Assembly (NCBI GenBank): GCA_034509735.1
Contig: JACGWO010000011.1
Location: forward strand, 21,560,979-21,624,978
Length of the DNA stretch: 64,000 bases
Origin: Sesamum alatum
Taxonomy: Eukaryota > Streptophyta > Magnoliopsida > Lamiales > Pedaliaceae
Direction of reading: 5' to 3'
Shown: piece by piece, positions 10,701 to 22,290 of the stretch
How the letters are laid out: every line of letters begins with the position of its first letter
Position numbering within the stretch: position 1 is the stretch's first letter
The notes under the pieces: model-generated
Database searches by the model: none
Told to the model about the DNA's origin: nothing
The model's input: the letters and a program-made list of their open reading frames with translations, nothing else
Position numbers and translations under genes: made by a program

Positions 10701-11914
10701 GAAATAGCAAGAAGCATGCATGGAACCGCAATCACTCAAACAAAGTACACGAAAGACTTCTTACAACATGCAGGAGCGGCACAAGCAAAGGAGACCACCA
10801 TGCCTCTTCCAGCAGGAATCAAGTTTAGCACAGAAGCAGGCAATGCTTTATCTCACCCAGAAGCTTACAGAAGACTAATAGGATGCATATTGGTTTCACC
10901 AGGCCAGATTTCTGCCACACTGCACAATAACTCAGCCAATTCATGCAGACACCTTGTAAACAGCACTAGGACGCAGCACTACACTTGTTCAGGTACTTGA
11001 AGGACACCATCAGCAAAGGCTTCTTCTTCCCAATAGGAGGGACAATGGAGTTAGTAGGATACTGTGATGCTGACTGGGCCTCTTGCGTGGACACACGAAG
11101 ATTGCTGACTGGTTTTTGCATTTTCATGGGGCCATCACCGATTTCCTGGAAAAAAAAAAAAGCAGCAGATAATGTCCAGATCCACTGTTGAAGCGGAATA
11201 TAGGAGTATGAGCTCAGCCACCTGCGAGTTAATCCGGGTTTACAACCTGCATAAGGATTTGCTAGTGGATGTACCTACACCAATACCTTTTCTATGTGAT
11301 AACCAAGCCACACTAGATATTGTGGCGAATCCAATGTTCCACGAGTGCAAAAAACACCAAGAGATTGACTGTCATCTAGTTCGAGACAAGTATAAAGAAG
11401 GCTTCCTAGCTCCAAAACATGTAGCATCAAAGTCACAACTAGCCGATGTTTTTACCAAACCTCTTACAGGACCACACTTCCTAGCTTGGGTGTCCAAGTT
11501 AGGCTTGGTGGATTTACCCCAAGTCCAACTTGAGGAGAGGGTGTAAGAAAGTGTCATTCGCATTAGTAGTCGCATTAGGAGATAACGTTTTTTTGTATAA
11601 AGGGTGCAAAGTGTAAGTACGCTTTGTTCAGGCATACCACCCCTAGTACACGCCATTCTTTTTCAGCGTTCTGTTAAGTGGACTCACGCCTTTAGCTAGC
11701 TGTTAGATGAGTTAGATTAGTCAGTTAGGGTCAACTGATTAGTTGGTTAGGAGGAGCATATAATTAGTTTTAACTGCTGATAATGAGCTCTATAAATAGA
11801 GTTATTTCTGTAATTGAGAAATTACTACGAATACAATCCAACTTTACCTTCTTGCCTCTCTTGTTCAAATTCCATGGCCGCGCTTGCTCTGTTCAGTTTG
11901 TGGGTTTGTTGACA
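7763..11914 (+). mobile_element. Decayed Ty1/Copia retrotransposon, 5' truncated, 3' LTR kept
   Basis: Plus-strand polyprotein pieces in Copia order: gag (KDIIESFLYINYAKELWLEL, 7790-7980); pre-integrase (LLHRRLGHASSIVLNHLDFL, 8875-8940); integrase (LVDDFSRSTWTYLMKYK..., RSDNGAEFL, PQQNGVVERT, 9099-9400); RT (KAIGCRWVFKLKLNADGS, LHHIDVNNAFLHGHLEE, 10100-10900); and RNase H (GYCDADWASCVDTRR, STVEAEYRSMSSATCE, ADVFTKPL, 11050-11546). The RT active-site YVDD reads YVDY (about 10580-10591), a loss of a catalytic aspartate. There are multiple in-frame stops (e.g. after LVTNG and VPKG) and frameshifts. The 5' LTR is absent and the 3' LTR is at 11542-11914. Confidence 0.9.
11542..11914 (+). repeat. 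3' LTR of the Copia element
   Basis: Starts TGTAAGAAAGTG right after a purine tract (GAGGAGAGGG) that overlaps the end of pol; the TAA stop of the last ORF lies inside the LTR start. It contains a TATA box (CTCTATAAATAGAG, about 11789-11802) and probably ends TTTGTTGACA at 11914, giving TGT...ACA ends and about 373 bp. The 3' boundary is inferred because the 5' LTR is missing. Confidence 0.7.
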
Positions 11915-12201
11915 AGGAGAAAGAAAGAAATGCTTAAAAAAGAATGTGGAGTGAGATGAGAGAGGAAATATAATTTGTAATTATGAGTTTATTAAAATAT
12001 GAAAGTTTGTGAAGTGGAGTACTGGGTTGAGATAAATGTAAATAAATTATAATTGTGAAATTATTAAGAAATATTAAAATTACTATTTTGGGCAAAAAAA
12101 ATTTATAGTAAAACAATGAATTGAAGGCTAAATTTGATAATTAAAAGTTGGTCTAACAAAAAGAGTTTTCTTTTATAATAGTATACATGCAGAATTCCTG
12201 C
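11915..12201. other. AT-rich spacer
   Basis: No gene or recognisable element; simple AT-rich sequence between the Copia LTR and the first MITE. Confidence 0.6.
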
Positions 12202-12622
12202 AACTGAATTACAATGACCTCTCATGAGGTTTGACATAATTATGGATACCTCCTCATTGTTTTAAAAATTACAAATACCCCCTGTGGTTTGTAATTTTCA
12301 ACCAAGGGCCTGAAATGATTCATTTTGCCCTTGATTATTTTTTTTAAAATTGTAAAAAAATCAATCAAGACAAATTACATTATTGCTCCTATGTGTAAAA
12401 AACGTAAAAAACTTCTCTCTGCATATTTTTATCCAAAAAAATTTAGAAAATTTGAAAAATAATTCAATTTGCATAAGGGCATTTTGATCAGTTCACCCAT
12501 AAAAATGGATAAAAATTGATTATTTATTAGACGGTTACAAACTTTAGAGAGGTATTTGTAATTTTTGAGACAACAAGCAAATATCCGTCAAATCTCAGGG
12601 GAGGTCTTGTAATTCACCCTTA
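12202..12622. mobile_element. MITE, family A (diverged copy)
   Basis: The ends are inverted repeats: GAATTACAATGACC at the left against ...GTCTTGTAATTCACCC at the right, followed inward by the family-A subterminal blocks (GAGGTTTGACATAATTA; AAAAATTACAAATACC). No target duplication remains visible. Confidence 0.6.
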
Positions 12623-13145
12623 AGTTATATATATCGGCCAATGATATATCATAAGGAAACTTTAATGTGCATGCTTTATTCCAAAAAATAAAAAAGAAAA
12701 AAATAAAGAAAGGAAATTATTACCATCATTATTATTAGTAGGAGTAGTGGTGGTTGATGTATCAGAACAATTTTAATAGCAATAGCAGTTGCAATTTACC
12801 CAATCGCAATGGAGAATATTATTGTCACTTAATACTTATTAGTGACATGAGTTTGTCATTATATAATTAATATTAATGATAATTTTGATAATCATAGCTT
12901 AATATTTAATCATAACCATTATTTTTTTTCTTCTGATGTGTACTCTGGACCCATATGTTTAAGTACACGCACTTATCGACATCTGAAAAAACAGATATTG
13001 GGACAAAGTAATCACTTTCAACACAAACGAAGTCTTTTTTTCTTTTTCTTTTTTCCCATTATATGGTAACACTTTCCTAACATTTTCTTGTCCAATTAGT
13101 ATATGTATATTGAACAACAAATAGATAAAACATATATAAAAAATA
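12623..13145. other. AT-rich spacer
   Basis: No coding region or recognised element. It contains homopolymer runs and AT-rich stretches only. Confidence 0.55.
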
Positions 13146-13529
13146 GGGCAAATTACAGCTATCTCCCCTGAAATTTGGCATAATTATAAATACTCCATGA
13201 GGTTTGTAACTGTTTGACAAATAACTAATTTTCATCCATTTGCATCGGTGAACTGACTAAAATGCCTTTATGTACTAAATTATTTTTTATTTAATTTTTA
13301 ATATTTTCGCAGGGAAATATTTCTTAAGTTTTTTATATAGAGAAGCAATAATGCAATTTGTCTCGGCTGATTTTTCTATAATTTTAATAAAAAAATCCAA
13401 AGGTAAAATGGTCAATTTCAGATTTTTTGTTAAAAATTACAAACCTCATAGGGGTATTTGTAATTTTTCAAACAACGAATAAGTATTTATAATTATGTCA
13501 AATCTTAGGGAGGTAGTTATAATTTATCC
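13146..13529. mobile_element. MITE, family A
   Basis: Left end GGGCAAATTACAGCTATCTC, right end GGTAGTTATAATTTATCC (inverted). The internal part holds the family-A blocks CATCCATTTGCATCGGTGAA and AGAAGCAATAATGCAATTTG. Flanks TAAAAAATA and TAAAAAAAT look like an imperfect 9-bp target duplication. Confidence 0.7.
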
Positions 13530-13657
13530 TAAAAAAATGAGGAAGAGTAGAGAAAAGATGAGACCGAAAAAGTCACGTGATATAAACCTTAAATGATTTA
13601 TAGACCAAACCATTGTTTTATTAAGTTAGAGATAGAACTATTAAAACATAAATTATA

Positions 13658-13914
13658 GAGTAAATTAGATCGACACCCTCTGAGTTTAGGCTTAATTACA
13701 CAAACATCATATCTTTTGTAAAATTATAGCTACACCCGCTAAGGAGTGTTAGTGTAATGTTTATCGGGGAGTATTAGTGTAAGCTTTGCCTTTGAATAGG
13801 GGGTGTAGTTGTAATACAATTACAACCTCAAGAAGTGTAACTATAATTTCACAAAAGACAAGGGGTGTTTGTGTGATTGGGTCTAACCTCAAGAAGTGTA
13901 ACTGTAATTTACTC
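13658..13914. mobile_element. MULE-type MITE, family B, with perfect 9-bp target duplication
   Basis: A 257-bp inverted-repeat element, starting GAGTAAATTAGATCG and ending GTAACTGTAATTTACTC. It is flanked on both sides by TAAATTATA (13649-13657 and 13915-13923), an exact 9-bp direct repeat. A 9-bp target duplication is the hallmark of the Mutator (MULE) superfamily. No ORF, so non-autonomous. Confidence 0.8.
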
Positions 13915-14096
13915 TAAATTATATTTCGAAGAGACTACTTCTTTTTTCTTTTTTTTTTTTTCAGAAGATTATATAAGATATATCAACCATTATATGGTGT
14001 ATATATATATATATATGTGTGTATTTGAGTTCAATTATAATTACACTATGAACTTCAATCATCAAAAGCCAATATACCAATTATCAATAATAAATA

Positions 14097-14880
14097 GGGT
14101 AAAATTACAACTACCTCCTTTAAGGTTTGACATAATTATAATATCACTCGTTGTTTGAAAATTTACAAATACTCTCTTCAAATGAAATATAATTATGTAG
14201 TCCAGATGGTGACGTGAAAAGTACTACTTACTCATATTGAAATTTTTATTTAAAAAAATATTTGAAATAATATAAAAAAAAATGAGCGTGGGTAAAATAA
14301 ATAAGAATTTATTATAGCTACCTCCCTGAGGTTTGACATAATTACAAATACCCCCTCGTTGTTTAAAAAATTACAAATACCTCCCTGAGGTTTATACCGT
14401 CTAACAAATAGCCCATTTTCATCCATTTTATGGGTGAACTGACCAAAATGTACTTATGCGTTTTATTTAATTTTTAAAATTCTTTTAATTTTTTGGATTA
14501 CAATGTGCAGGGAGAGGTTTTTAAGTTTTTTACACAGAGGAGTTAATAATGCAATTTGCTTCGGCTGATTTTTCTATAATTTAACAAAAGATCAAGGCAA
14601 ATGACCAATTTAGCCCCTTTGGTTTAAAATTACAAACATCAGAGGTATTGTAATTTTTCAAACAACAGGGGATATTTGTAATTATGCCAAACCTCAGGAG
14701 GAGTAGCTGTAATTTACCCAAGAATATTTTTGAAAATTATAAAGAATATATAAAATTTTAACTTAGTCCAAAAGGGTATTTCGAATAGTTCACAATAAAA
14801 ATTGAATGGAAACGTAGCAGAAGCTAACAGCATTGTTAAACAGACGTTAAAGTAAAGGAATATTTATAATTTTGCAAACT
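14097..14880. mobile_element. MITE, family A variant, split by a nested MITE
   Basis: The left part (14097-14308) starts GGGTAAAATTACAACTACC and the right part resumes at about 14720. Both match the uninterrupted family-A variant at 19560-19986 (shared blocks AATTATGTAGTCC / AATTATGTAGCCC and AAATTGGATG). The interruption is a second family-A element at 14309-14719. The outer right terminus has decayed. Confidence 0.65.
14309..14719. mobile_element. MITE, family A, nested inside another MITE
   Basis: Runs from TTATAGCTACCTCCCTGAGG to GGAGTAGCTGTAATTTACCC. AAGAAT directly precedes (14303-14308) and follows (14720-14725) the element, so at least 6 of the 9 target-duplication bases are preserved. 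Confidence 0.65.
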
Positions 14881-15071
14881 ATTAAAATAGACCAACAACC
14901 TCAAATCGATAGCCTCATGAACACACAGGCCTCCACTTCGTCAAATAAGCTAGGCTTGCATATCAATCATTACATCCAACTTGTAAGCTTACTAAGCACA
15001 ACGGAATTATATCATTCGCAAGATCATGATATATGCGCGGACTAGTTTTTGATGCTGCAGCAACAAACTAT

Positions 15072-16690
15072 TCACACAACATCACAGTTATAGTGTTTAA
15101 GAAGCCTGTTGGCTTCTCTGATCCCACTGAGGTAAGCTCCATGTGTGGTGGAGTAGTGTGTTCTGTGTGTGGCTTCTCCTGCAAAGAGAACTTGCAATTG
15201 TGATCGAGGGGAATCAAGATCACTGCTGTTTTCAGGCAATGGCTCTGCCAATTCATCTATATCATCTCCACTTGATCCAACTGCCACATAGCTGTATGAT
15301 CCCAAGAAGAGAGGATCACTCCCCCACCCACTCCTCAACACTTTATCAAACTTCAATTGCTTCCCGTCTCCAGAATCCTCATCACTTTCATCTTGTGATT
15401 TTGATGATAACAGGTTTGAGACAGTCGTTGAGAACCCGTTAACGATCTCCTCGTCGCTGAGAGATTCGACTTCAAGGGCCTCCTGCCCTGCAAACCATGA
15501 CAATAGGACTCTTGAATTGCAGTAAATTGGATACAACAAAGATGCCCCCCTCATCCATCTGGGAATCTTGGGGTCCCTTAGCTCAGAATCCGGTGGATGA
15601 AAAAACCATTTGCAAGAAGGGAATTTGAAATCATTGGTTTCTTGATAATGGGACGGTTAGTTTGCAAGAACACCTTGTCCAGAAGCCCGTATCCGAGCCT
15701 TGAAATCGCTTGAATCTTGAGACTCGGCAATGGAGGAATGAACATATTGCAATCTTGGTCAATCCCACGTTTGAGAACCCCAAGTGAAACAGTAATAATA
15801 ACATGATCAGCCGATACAGTTGATCCATCGCAAAACTGCAGCTTCACCGGCCTACCGTCGTCCCCATCTTTCATGCGCAATTCTTGGCTGCAGCCATCGG
15901 GTTGCCATTCAATTTTCTCCACTATCCGGCCAAACTGTATCGTCCCGACTGGTAGAACAGAGGCCAAGGATTCAATAACTCTACTGTAACCTCTAGCAAT
16001 AGTTATCTCTTCCCCTGGAAACATTTCATACTCGCTTTGTGCATTGTAATCCAGAGTCCACAAATCATCCACCGCGGAATAAGCCCTGTGAGTTGTTTCG
16101 TGCATCGCAAAAACGGCTTCTTCCAGCGATTTCCTGCTCCAATTCCCAACCCCGTCGACGGGTTTCTGATCTTTCACCAAACTCCAATGAGCCTCCAGGC
16201 CGTGCCTGAGGAAAGATCCAACACTGAGATTTCCAGGGCCAAAATTGCTCCAACGCTTCACTATTTTAGAGCTCAAACCATCTCCATCAACGGGTTTTCC
16301 TTCACTAAATTTCCTAAGATTCTTGAAAAGTGTGGAGATGGGCTGGACAAACGACGGATTAAGCTCATACCCACCTTCAGCTACGGTGATTTGCTCACGA
16401 GAATAAAAGCCATCCATGACCTCCCAGGGCTGGTCCGAGTGGAGCAAGGCTGATTCTTGAGCGATTTCATAGACTGGGCTGCCTTGGATCCCGTGGATCC
16501 AGGTAGCCCCTAGCTCAACCTGATCACCGCAGAACTCCGACGAGTTAATCCGGCCGCCGATCCTGCTTCCGCCCTCCACGACCCAGAGCTCGAAGAGTTG
16601 CTTCGAGTTCGTAGATTTGAAGAGCTTGTTAGCAGCGGCGAGCCCCGCCATCCCTGCGCCGATTATCACAATTCTGGGCTTTTTGCTCAC
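15072..16690 (-). pseudogene. Second PAO5-like copy, frameshifted
   Basis: Minus-strand paralogue of the intact polyamine oxidase at 395-2017, highly similar throughout and starting with the same MVSKKPRIVIIGAGMAGLAA. The frame holds from 16690 to the DKVFLQ segment. It then suffers a 2-base insertion (GGTAGTTGC in copy 1 against GGTTAGTTTGC near 15657), a 1-base loss in a G run, and a 1-base gain in an A run (about 15601-15606). The net shift is +2 and the frame ends at a TAA near 15578. The correct frame resumes at MRGASLLYPIY (15554) and runs to 15072. The catalytic lysine is kept, but the C-terminal FAD motif is out of frame. Unless the indels are sequencing errors, this copy is dead. An upstream ATG in frame would add 19 residues that copy 1 lacks. 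Confidence 0.85.
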
Positions 16691-16904
16691 CATTGTTTGA
16701 TCTTTTCTTGTTACCGTATCGTTGACTGGCTTAAAATTAAGGTCCATCGGTGCAGTAGAAATAGTGCTGAAGAGATTCGCTTACAGGCTATAGTGATGAG
16801 CTTCCGGGTTGCTATATCTAATGCATGATATAGAAGTATTTTTTCATGTTTATAGAAGTATCTTTTTCTTTTTCTTGTTCTTTTTTCTTTGCCTAAACCG
16901 CCAA

Positions 16905-17362
16905 GATCTCCACTCAAATTTATCGTAATTATAAATATCTTCTTATTATTTAAAAAATTATCAATATTTCCATGATTCTAACTGCTCTCTATCAACTAGA
17001 TAAATCCGTTAATCAATATTAAATTTTCAATTCATTTTTTGTGGTGAACTAGTCAAAATGCTTCTCATGGAGTATAAATTATAATTTTATTTATTTATAA
17101 AATTTTCTTAAATTTTTTATGGATTAAGTGGATAAATTCGTTTACTAATTTTTCAATTTTTTCCATCCACCTTGCTAGATTCTTTTTTTATAATTTTTTT
17201 AAAAAAATAAAAAAATATAATGAGGGCAAAGTTGATAATTTCATACTTCTATCCAAAGATTCAATTCCATCAAATATCAAAAAAATATTTATAATTTTTC
17301 AAATAATAAGAGATATTCAAAATTATGCATAACTTCGTAGGAGTTTGTTTGTAATTTATCTT
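16905..17362. mobile_element. Degenerate MITE, family A
   Basis: Recognised by inverted subterminal blocks (TCGTAATTATAAATATCTTC at the left; TATTTATAATTTTTCAAATA and TTGTTTGTAATTTATC at the right). The termini are diverged and no target duplication is visible. Confidence 0.5.
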
Positions 17363-17494
17363 TTTCTTTCGATAGTTCTAAAGTAATATTTTACGATTTT
17401 TTTTACTTTTTCCATTATTAATCATTTACTTATGTATGAATGTATGAAAATAGAAAGAAGGAAAAAATCCACAAGGCTGACATTTGAGCTTTGG

Positions 17495-17915
17495 TGCCAC
17501 AATTTTTGTTATAATACTTTCGAACACTTCTCGTTATTTAAAAAATTATAAATACTTTCTAATATTGGATGAATTATGTAATATTTGGATGGAGACTTGA
17601 AATTATCAATTTTGTTATTGTTGTATCTTTTTTTTAAAAAAAATGGAAATTTGGTAAACAAATTGGATGAGGTGGATGAAAAATTTGTAAAAAATATGTC
17701 CATTTAATCCATAAAGAAATATGTAAAATTGTAATTATAGTCCACAAGAACATTTTTGTTAGTTTACCACAAAAATTTAATAGAAACATAATGGAGACTA
17801 GTGAATTGGCTAGTTATTGGACGATGTTAAAATCAGGGAGGTATTAATAATTTTTCAAACAACGAGGTGTATTTATAATTGTGTCAAACCTCATAGAACT
17901 TGTTATAATTTACCC
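17495..17915. mobile_element. Degenerate MITE, family A
   Basis: The right half is clear (TTTTTCAAACAACGAGGTGT ... CTTGTTATAATTTACCC). The left half keeps ACTTCTCGTTATTTAAAAAA but has lost the first terminal bases. Confidence 0.55.
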
Positions 17916-18015
17916 TAATAATTTTATATAAAAGGAATTGTGGTTGAGTAAACAAGTATCTGTCATTTATTCCAATTTTTATTTCATGGATGCTACAAGA
18001 AGATTAATCCATATT

Positions 18016-18899
18016 GGGAGTGTTTGCGCGAGCTTAAAAAAAAACGATTTTCAACTTCTGAATGCAGAAAAGTACTTTTTTAAGTGTTTGGGATGCCAAC
18101 TTATGCTTCAGGAACTTTACGTAAAACATCTTTAAGTCAAAAGTTGGAAGCACCTTGGGGGTGCTTCTAGCTGCTTTCATTTTTTTATAGATATATTCAA
18201 CTTCCTTTTAAATTACTCTATTCTAATTAACATAATTTCAATATGATTTTACCCTTTTTAACTATTTTCAAAATTATCCATCTAAAGTCGATGTTAGAAT
18301 TTTCAAATAATTTGAATAATTTATCACTAACAAAATTTATAATTTCACATATTTAATATTTTTAAAATTTTATATTTTATCTTCTATATTATATGATATT
18401 ATTCTTAAATTATAGAAAAATATAAATTAAATTACTATGATAAATTAAGAAAAAAATTTATTAATCATGAAAGTTTATTTATTGTGAATGAATGAACAAT
18501 TATATTACATAATGGGAACATTATTGAATTAAACATCCAATTTTTTCATTTGTATAGAATATTTTAATAAATAAACGATAATCATTTTGTAAAAAATGAA
18601 AATATGAGATATACTAATGATATAAAATTTTATTATTTTTTGAGATAAAATAATTATTGTAATCAAGAGATAAGTGTAAAATATTAAGTAAAAATAGCAT
18701 CTTTTTAATACATAGGGACAAAATGGTCTTTACTCAATTAAACTTATTTTAGAAATGCTTTCTCCCCAAACACTAATCCAATTTAGTTTTTATCTGTTTT
18801 TCACTTTACAAACATTACTCACTTCTGATTCTGCTACAACTTTCAACTTTTTCTACAAAAATTACTTTTTCGAAAGTAGAAGCTCTCGCAAACACTCCT
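18016..18899. mobile_element. hAT-like non-autonomous element
   Basis: About 884 bp with terminal inverted repeats GGAGTGTTTGCGCGAGCT and AGCTCTCGCAAACACTCC (17 of 18 match). Subterminal blocks contain short complementary words (CTTCTGAATGCAGAAAAGTA; CTACTTTCGAAA-like). No coding region. The superfamily is inferred from the terminal style; an 8-bp target duplication is not obvious. Confidence 0.55.
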
Positions 18900-18939
18900 T
18901 AGAGATAGTTTCAATTTGACATAGACCAAAAGAAGGAAG

Positions 18940-19361
18940 CGGTGAATTACAATGACTTTCTCTTATGTTTGGCATAATTATGGATATATTACCTCTTTAT
19001 TTTTTTAAAAATTATAAATACCTCACTAAGGTTTTGTATTTTTAACTAAAGGTCTTGAATTGTCAATTTGACCCTTGATTTTTTTTCTCTTCAAATTGTA
19101 GAAAAATCAACCAAGGTAAATTATATTATTGCACCTCTGTGTAAAAAACATAAGAAACTTTCCCAACGCATTTTAGTCCAAAAAAATTCAAAAAAATTTA
19201 AAAATTAATAAAGAATAATTTAATTTGTATAAGAATATTTTTTCCAGTTCACCAAAAAAAAATAATATTAAATTATTTGTTAGGCGACTACGAACCTCAG
19301 GAGTATTTATAATTTTTAAAAAATGAAAGATATATCCATAATTTATACTTGTAATTCTCCC
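18940..19361. mobile_element. MITE, family A (diverged)
   Basis: Left end GGTGAATTACAATGACTTTC, right end ACTTGTAATTCTCCC. Contains the family block AAATCAACCAAGGTAAATTA. No clean target duplication. Confidence 0.6.
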
Positions 19362-19559
19362 GAAAGGAAATGGTTAGTTGTACTTTCTTTATGGTTTGTG
19401 CTGCAAAGCCCATTAGTGTAAGTTGCCACACTAAACACGCAACTTTGATTTCCTAACATTTTCTTTAAAAACGCGTTTCTGAGGGATGAATTTGGCCGGT
19501 GCATGTGAAGAAGACGAAAAGAGTGAAGAACACAAGGATAAAAACAGAAATAAATATTA

Positions 19560-19986
19560 GGATAAATTATAACCCCATTTAATGAGATTTAATATAATTA
19601 TGAATATTTTCATTATTAGAAGATATATATATATTATTCTCAAATGAAAAATAAATTATGTAGCCCATACTTTAATTTTGCTGCATTTTTCTAAAGAAAT
19701 AAAGGATTTTGTAAAAATATACAAAAAAAATTGAGGGTGTAAAATAAATAATATATTAGTCCATAAATATATTTTAAAAATCTAAAAAATATAAAACTAT
19801 AACTCATCATCTAAAAAGACATTTGGTCAGCCCACTATAAAAATTGGATGAAATCCTAATGAAAATTAGTGGAATGGATTTGTTGTTAGACAGATGTTAA
19901 AATTAGAGGGTATTTATAATTTCTTAAACAACGAATATATATTTATAATTATGTCAAACCTTGATGGAGGTGACTGTAATTTACCC
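19560..19986. mobile_element. MULE-type MITE, family A variant, with perfect 9-bp target duplication
   Basis: A 427-bp element from GGATAAATTATAACCCC to GGTGACTGTAATTTACCC, flanked by TAAATATTA at 19551-19559 and again at 19987-19995 (exact 9-bp repeat). No ORF. Confidence 0.8.
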
Positions 19987-20014
19987 TAAATATTACAATG
20001 GAAATATGATAATT

Positions 20015-20760
20015 GGGAGTGTTTGTGCGTACTTCGAAAAAGCGTTTTTCAGCTTCTGAATGCACAAAATCACTTTTGAAGTATTTGGGATATCAACTTA
20101 TGCTTCTAAAACTGCTACAAAAAATACTTTTAAGCCGAAAGCTCGAGCACCTTAGGGGTGCTTCTACCTGCTTTGTCTTTTTTGTAAATAAATTCAACTT
20201 CCTCTTACACTACTTTACCCTCGTTATAATAATTTTAATTTGATTTTATCTTTTTATATTTATTTTTAAAATTGCTCGTCTAGAGTAGATGTTAGAATTT
20301 TCAAATAAATGGAATAATGTATTACTAACAAAATTTATAATTTCACATATTTAATATTTTAAAATATTTATAATTTATTTTCTATATTATATGATATTAT
20401 TCCTCAATCATAGAAAAATATAAATTAAATTGCTATGATTAATTAGAAAATATTATTGAACTAAACATCAAATTTTTTATTAGTATTGAATATTTTAATA
20501 ATATTAAATGGTAATCATTTTGTAAAAAATTAAATATGAGATATACTAATTGGAATAAAATTTATTACTTTTTTAGAAAATATAATAATTATAATCAAGA
20601 GATAACTGTAAATATTAAGTAAAAATAGCATCTTTTAATACATGGAGACAAAACGGCCTTTAATAAATTAAACTTGTTTTAAAAGTATTTTTTCCAAATA
20701 CTACTTAATTTTAGCTTTTATCTGCTTTTCACTTTTTTTACAAATACTACCCACTTTTAA
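20015..20760. mobile_element. hAT-like element, second copy, right end lost
   Basis: Starts GGAGTGTTTGTGCGTACTTC and follows the 18016-18899 element closely (TTTGGGATATCAACTTATGC; AGCACCTTAGGGGTGCTTCT; AACTTCCTCTTACACTACTT). The right terminal repeat is missing; similarity stops near 20760. Confidence 0.55.
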
Positions 20761-20914
20761 TTAAATAAATAAAGAGATTAGCGAAAAAAGGAAAAACAAA
20801 AGAAAAAGAGAGAAAAACTAATTGGTATTATCTTTTTAAACAGGGGTAATTTTGTCAATGTATTATAAAACACACCGATAGACTATTGAGGATTTATTAA
20901 TAGTATAAATTATA

Positions 20915-21407
20915 GGGTTAATTACACTTGGACCCACTCTGAAAATATGAAATTACATTTCCCCCAAAAAAAAATTGAAATTACACTTACACCTCCTCCG
21001 AAAATTCTCCATTTACACCTAACCCTATTCCGTTAGGATTTGAACGAAAAAACTCGACATAAAGCAAAAAGAAGTACATAAATTTTTAATTATATCCCTC
21101 ATTAATATTTTATGTATATTTTTGTACCTATAAGGGAATTAATGTGATATATGCATATGGAGTGAGATTAACATTATTACAATTTTTCTCTTATAAGTAC
21201 AAAATTATTACATGAGAATGTTAAATAAGAGGTAAAAGTGAAAGAAAATGTAATTATTTTGCTCACGTCGGCATTTTCTGTCCAAATTCTACTTGAATGG
21301 GTCAAGTGTAAACGGAAAAATTTTGGAGGGGTGTAAGTGTAATTCAAAACTTTTTTTGGGAAAAGTGTAATTTTATTTTCAGAGGGGGTCTAAGTGTATT
21401 TAAATCC
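20915..21407. mobile_element. MULE-type MITE, family C, with perfect 9-bp target duplication
   Basis: A 493-bp inverted-repeat element starting GGGTTAATTACACTTGGACC and ending GGTCTAAGTGTATTTAAATCC, with TAAATTATA at 20906-20914 and 21408-21416. The same 9-mer was used as target by the family-B element at 13658. No coding capacity. Confidence 0.8.
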
Positions 21408-21416
21408 TAAATTATA

Positions 21417-22290
21417 ATTATCTTTGAGGCTTTAATTTTTTTTTAGATTACTAAAGAACCCCCATATGAGATTACTCTATTTTCACTTTTAAGATTTGGA
21501 GGTTAACTTGCATATAAGAGGGTAAGGTGCTTGGCATTTAAGAGTTGATGGCATCTCAACATTTGCTCCACAAAAATTAACTAATCTGCATAGAAAAGAT
21601 GAGATACAATAGCTAGGAGCTTGTTTGGTGGGGGTGAACAACGAACGTGTAAGAAAAGTGAAAATAAAAATAAATGTATACAAAAATGTTTGCTGTTAAT
21701 TAGGGAGAATAGTCGAAGTGAAAGTAAAATTGAATGTATATGAATCTCCTCCGAAATCTAAAATTGGACGAAAATATGAAAGTATAAAGCTAAAAAGAAA
21801 AAAAAAAGTACACATTTTTTTTATTTACACTATTACCTATATATAAAATTTTTGTCCAATTCTTTTTTTCTTTCCCCGCTAATAACCCCGTAAATAATCT
21901 TTGAGAAAAGATAACCATATTAAAAATATTTTTGTTCTTATTTGATGAATATTTTTATTAATAAATTTTTAAATATAATTTATAAATTTTTAGTTACTTT
22001 AAATTATTTTAGTATATTATTAATTTGTTTAATTTCTGATACAAAATAAAAAGAAATGACTAATCAATAAACTTTTACAAATTATTCTTTTCTTATCAAT
22101 CTTTTTTCCTCGTACAGAAAATATTTACAAGTTACTCTGTTTTGAATCATAACAAACAATTTAAAGGAAAGTTCTTTTTCTTTCTCCCGACCCTCGCCTT
22201 TTCACTCCCCTTCCCCTTTCACTTCCGCTTTCCTCTAGTTGAACCAAATGAATCCTATGGAGCTTCACATGCATGCGTTCTCGAGCCATA
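21417..22290. other. AT-rich spacer before the LINE
   Basis: No supported gene. From about 22180 the sequence becomes pyrimidine-rich and merges into the LINE; the exact LINE 5' end is not defined. Confidence 0.5.

Noticed and set aside
13146..21407. Repeated spaced inverted repeats as a CRISPR-like array
   Set aside because: The repeats are dispersed, hundreds of bases long, inverted and flanked by target duplications; they are MITEs in a plant genome.
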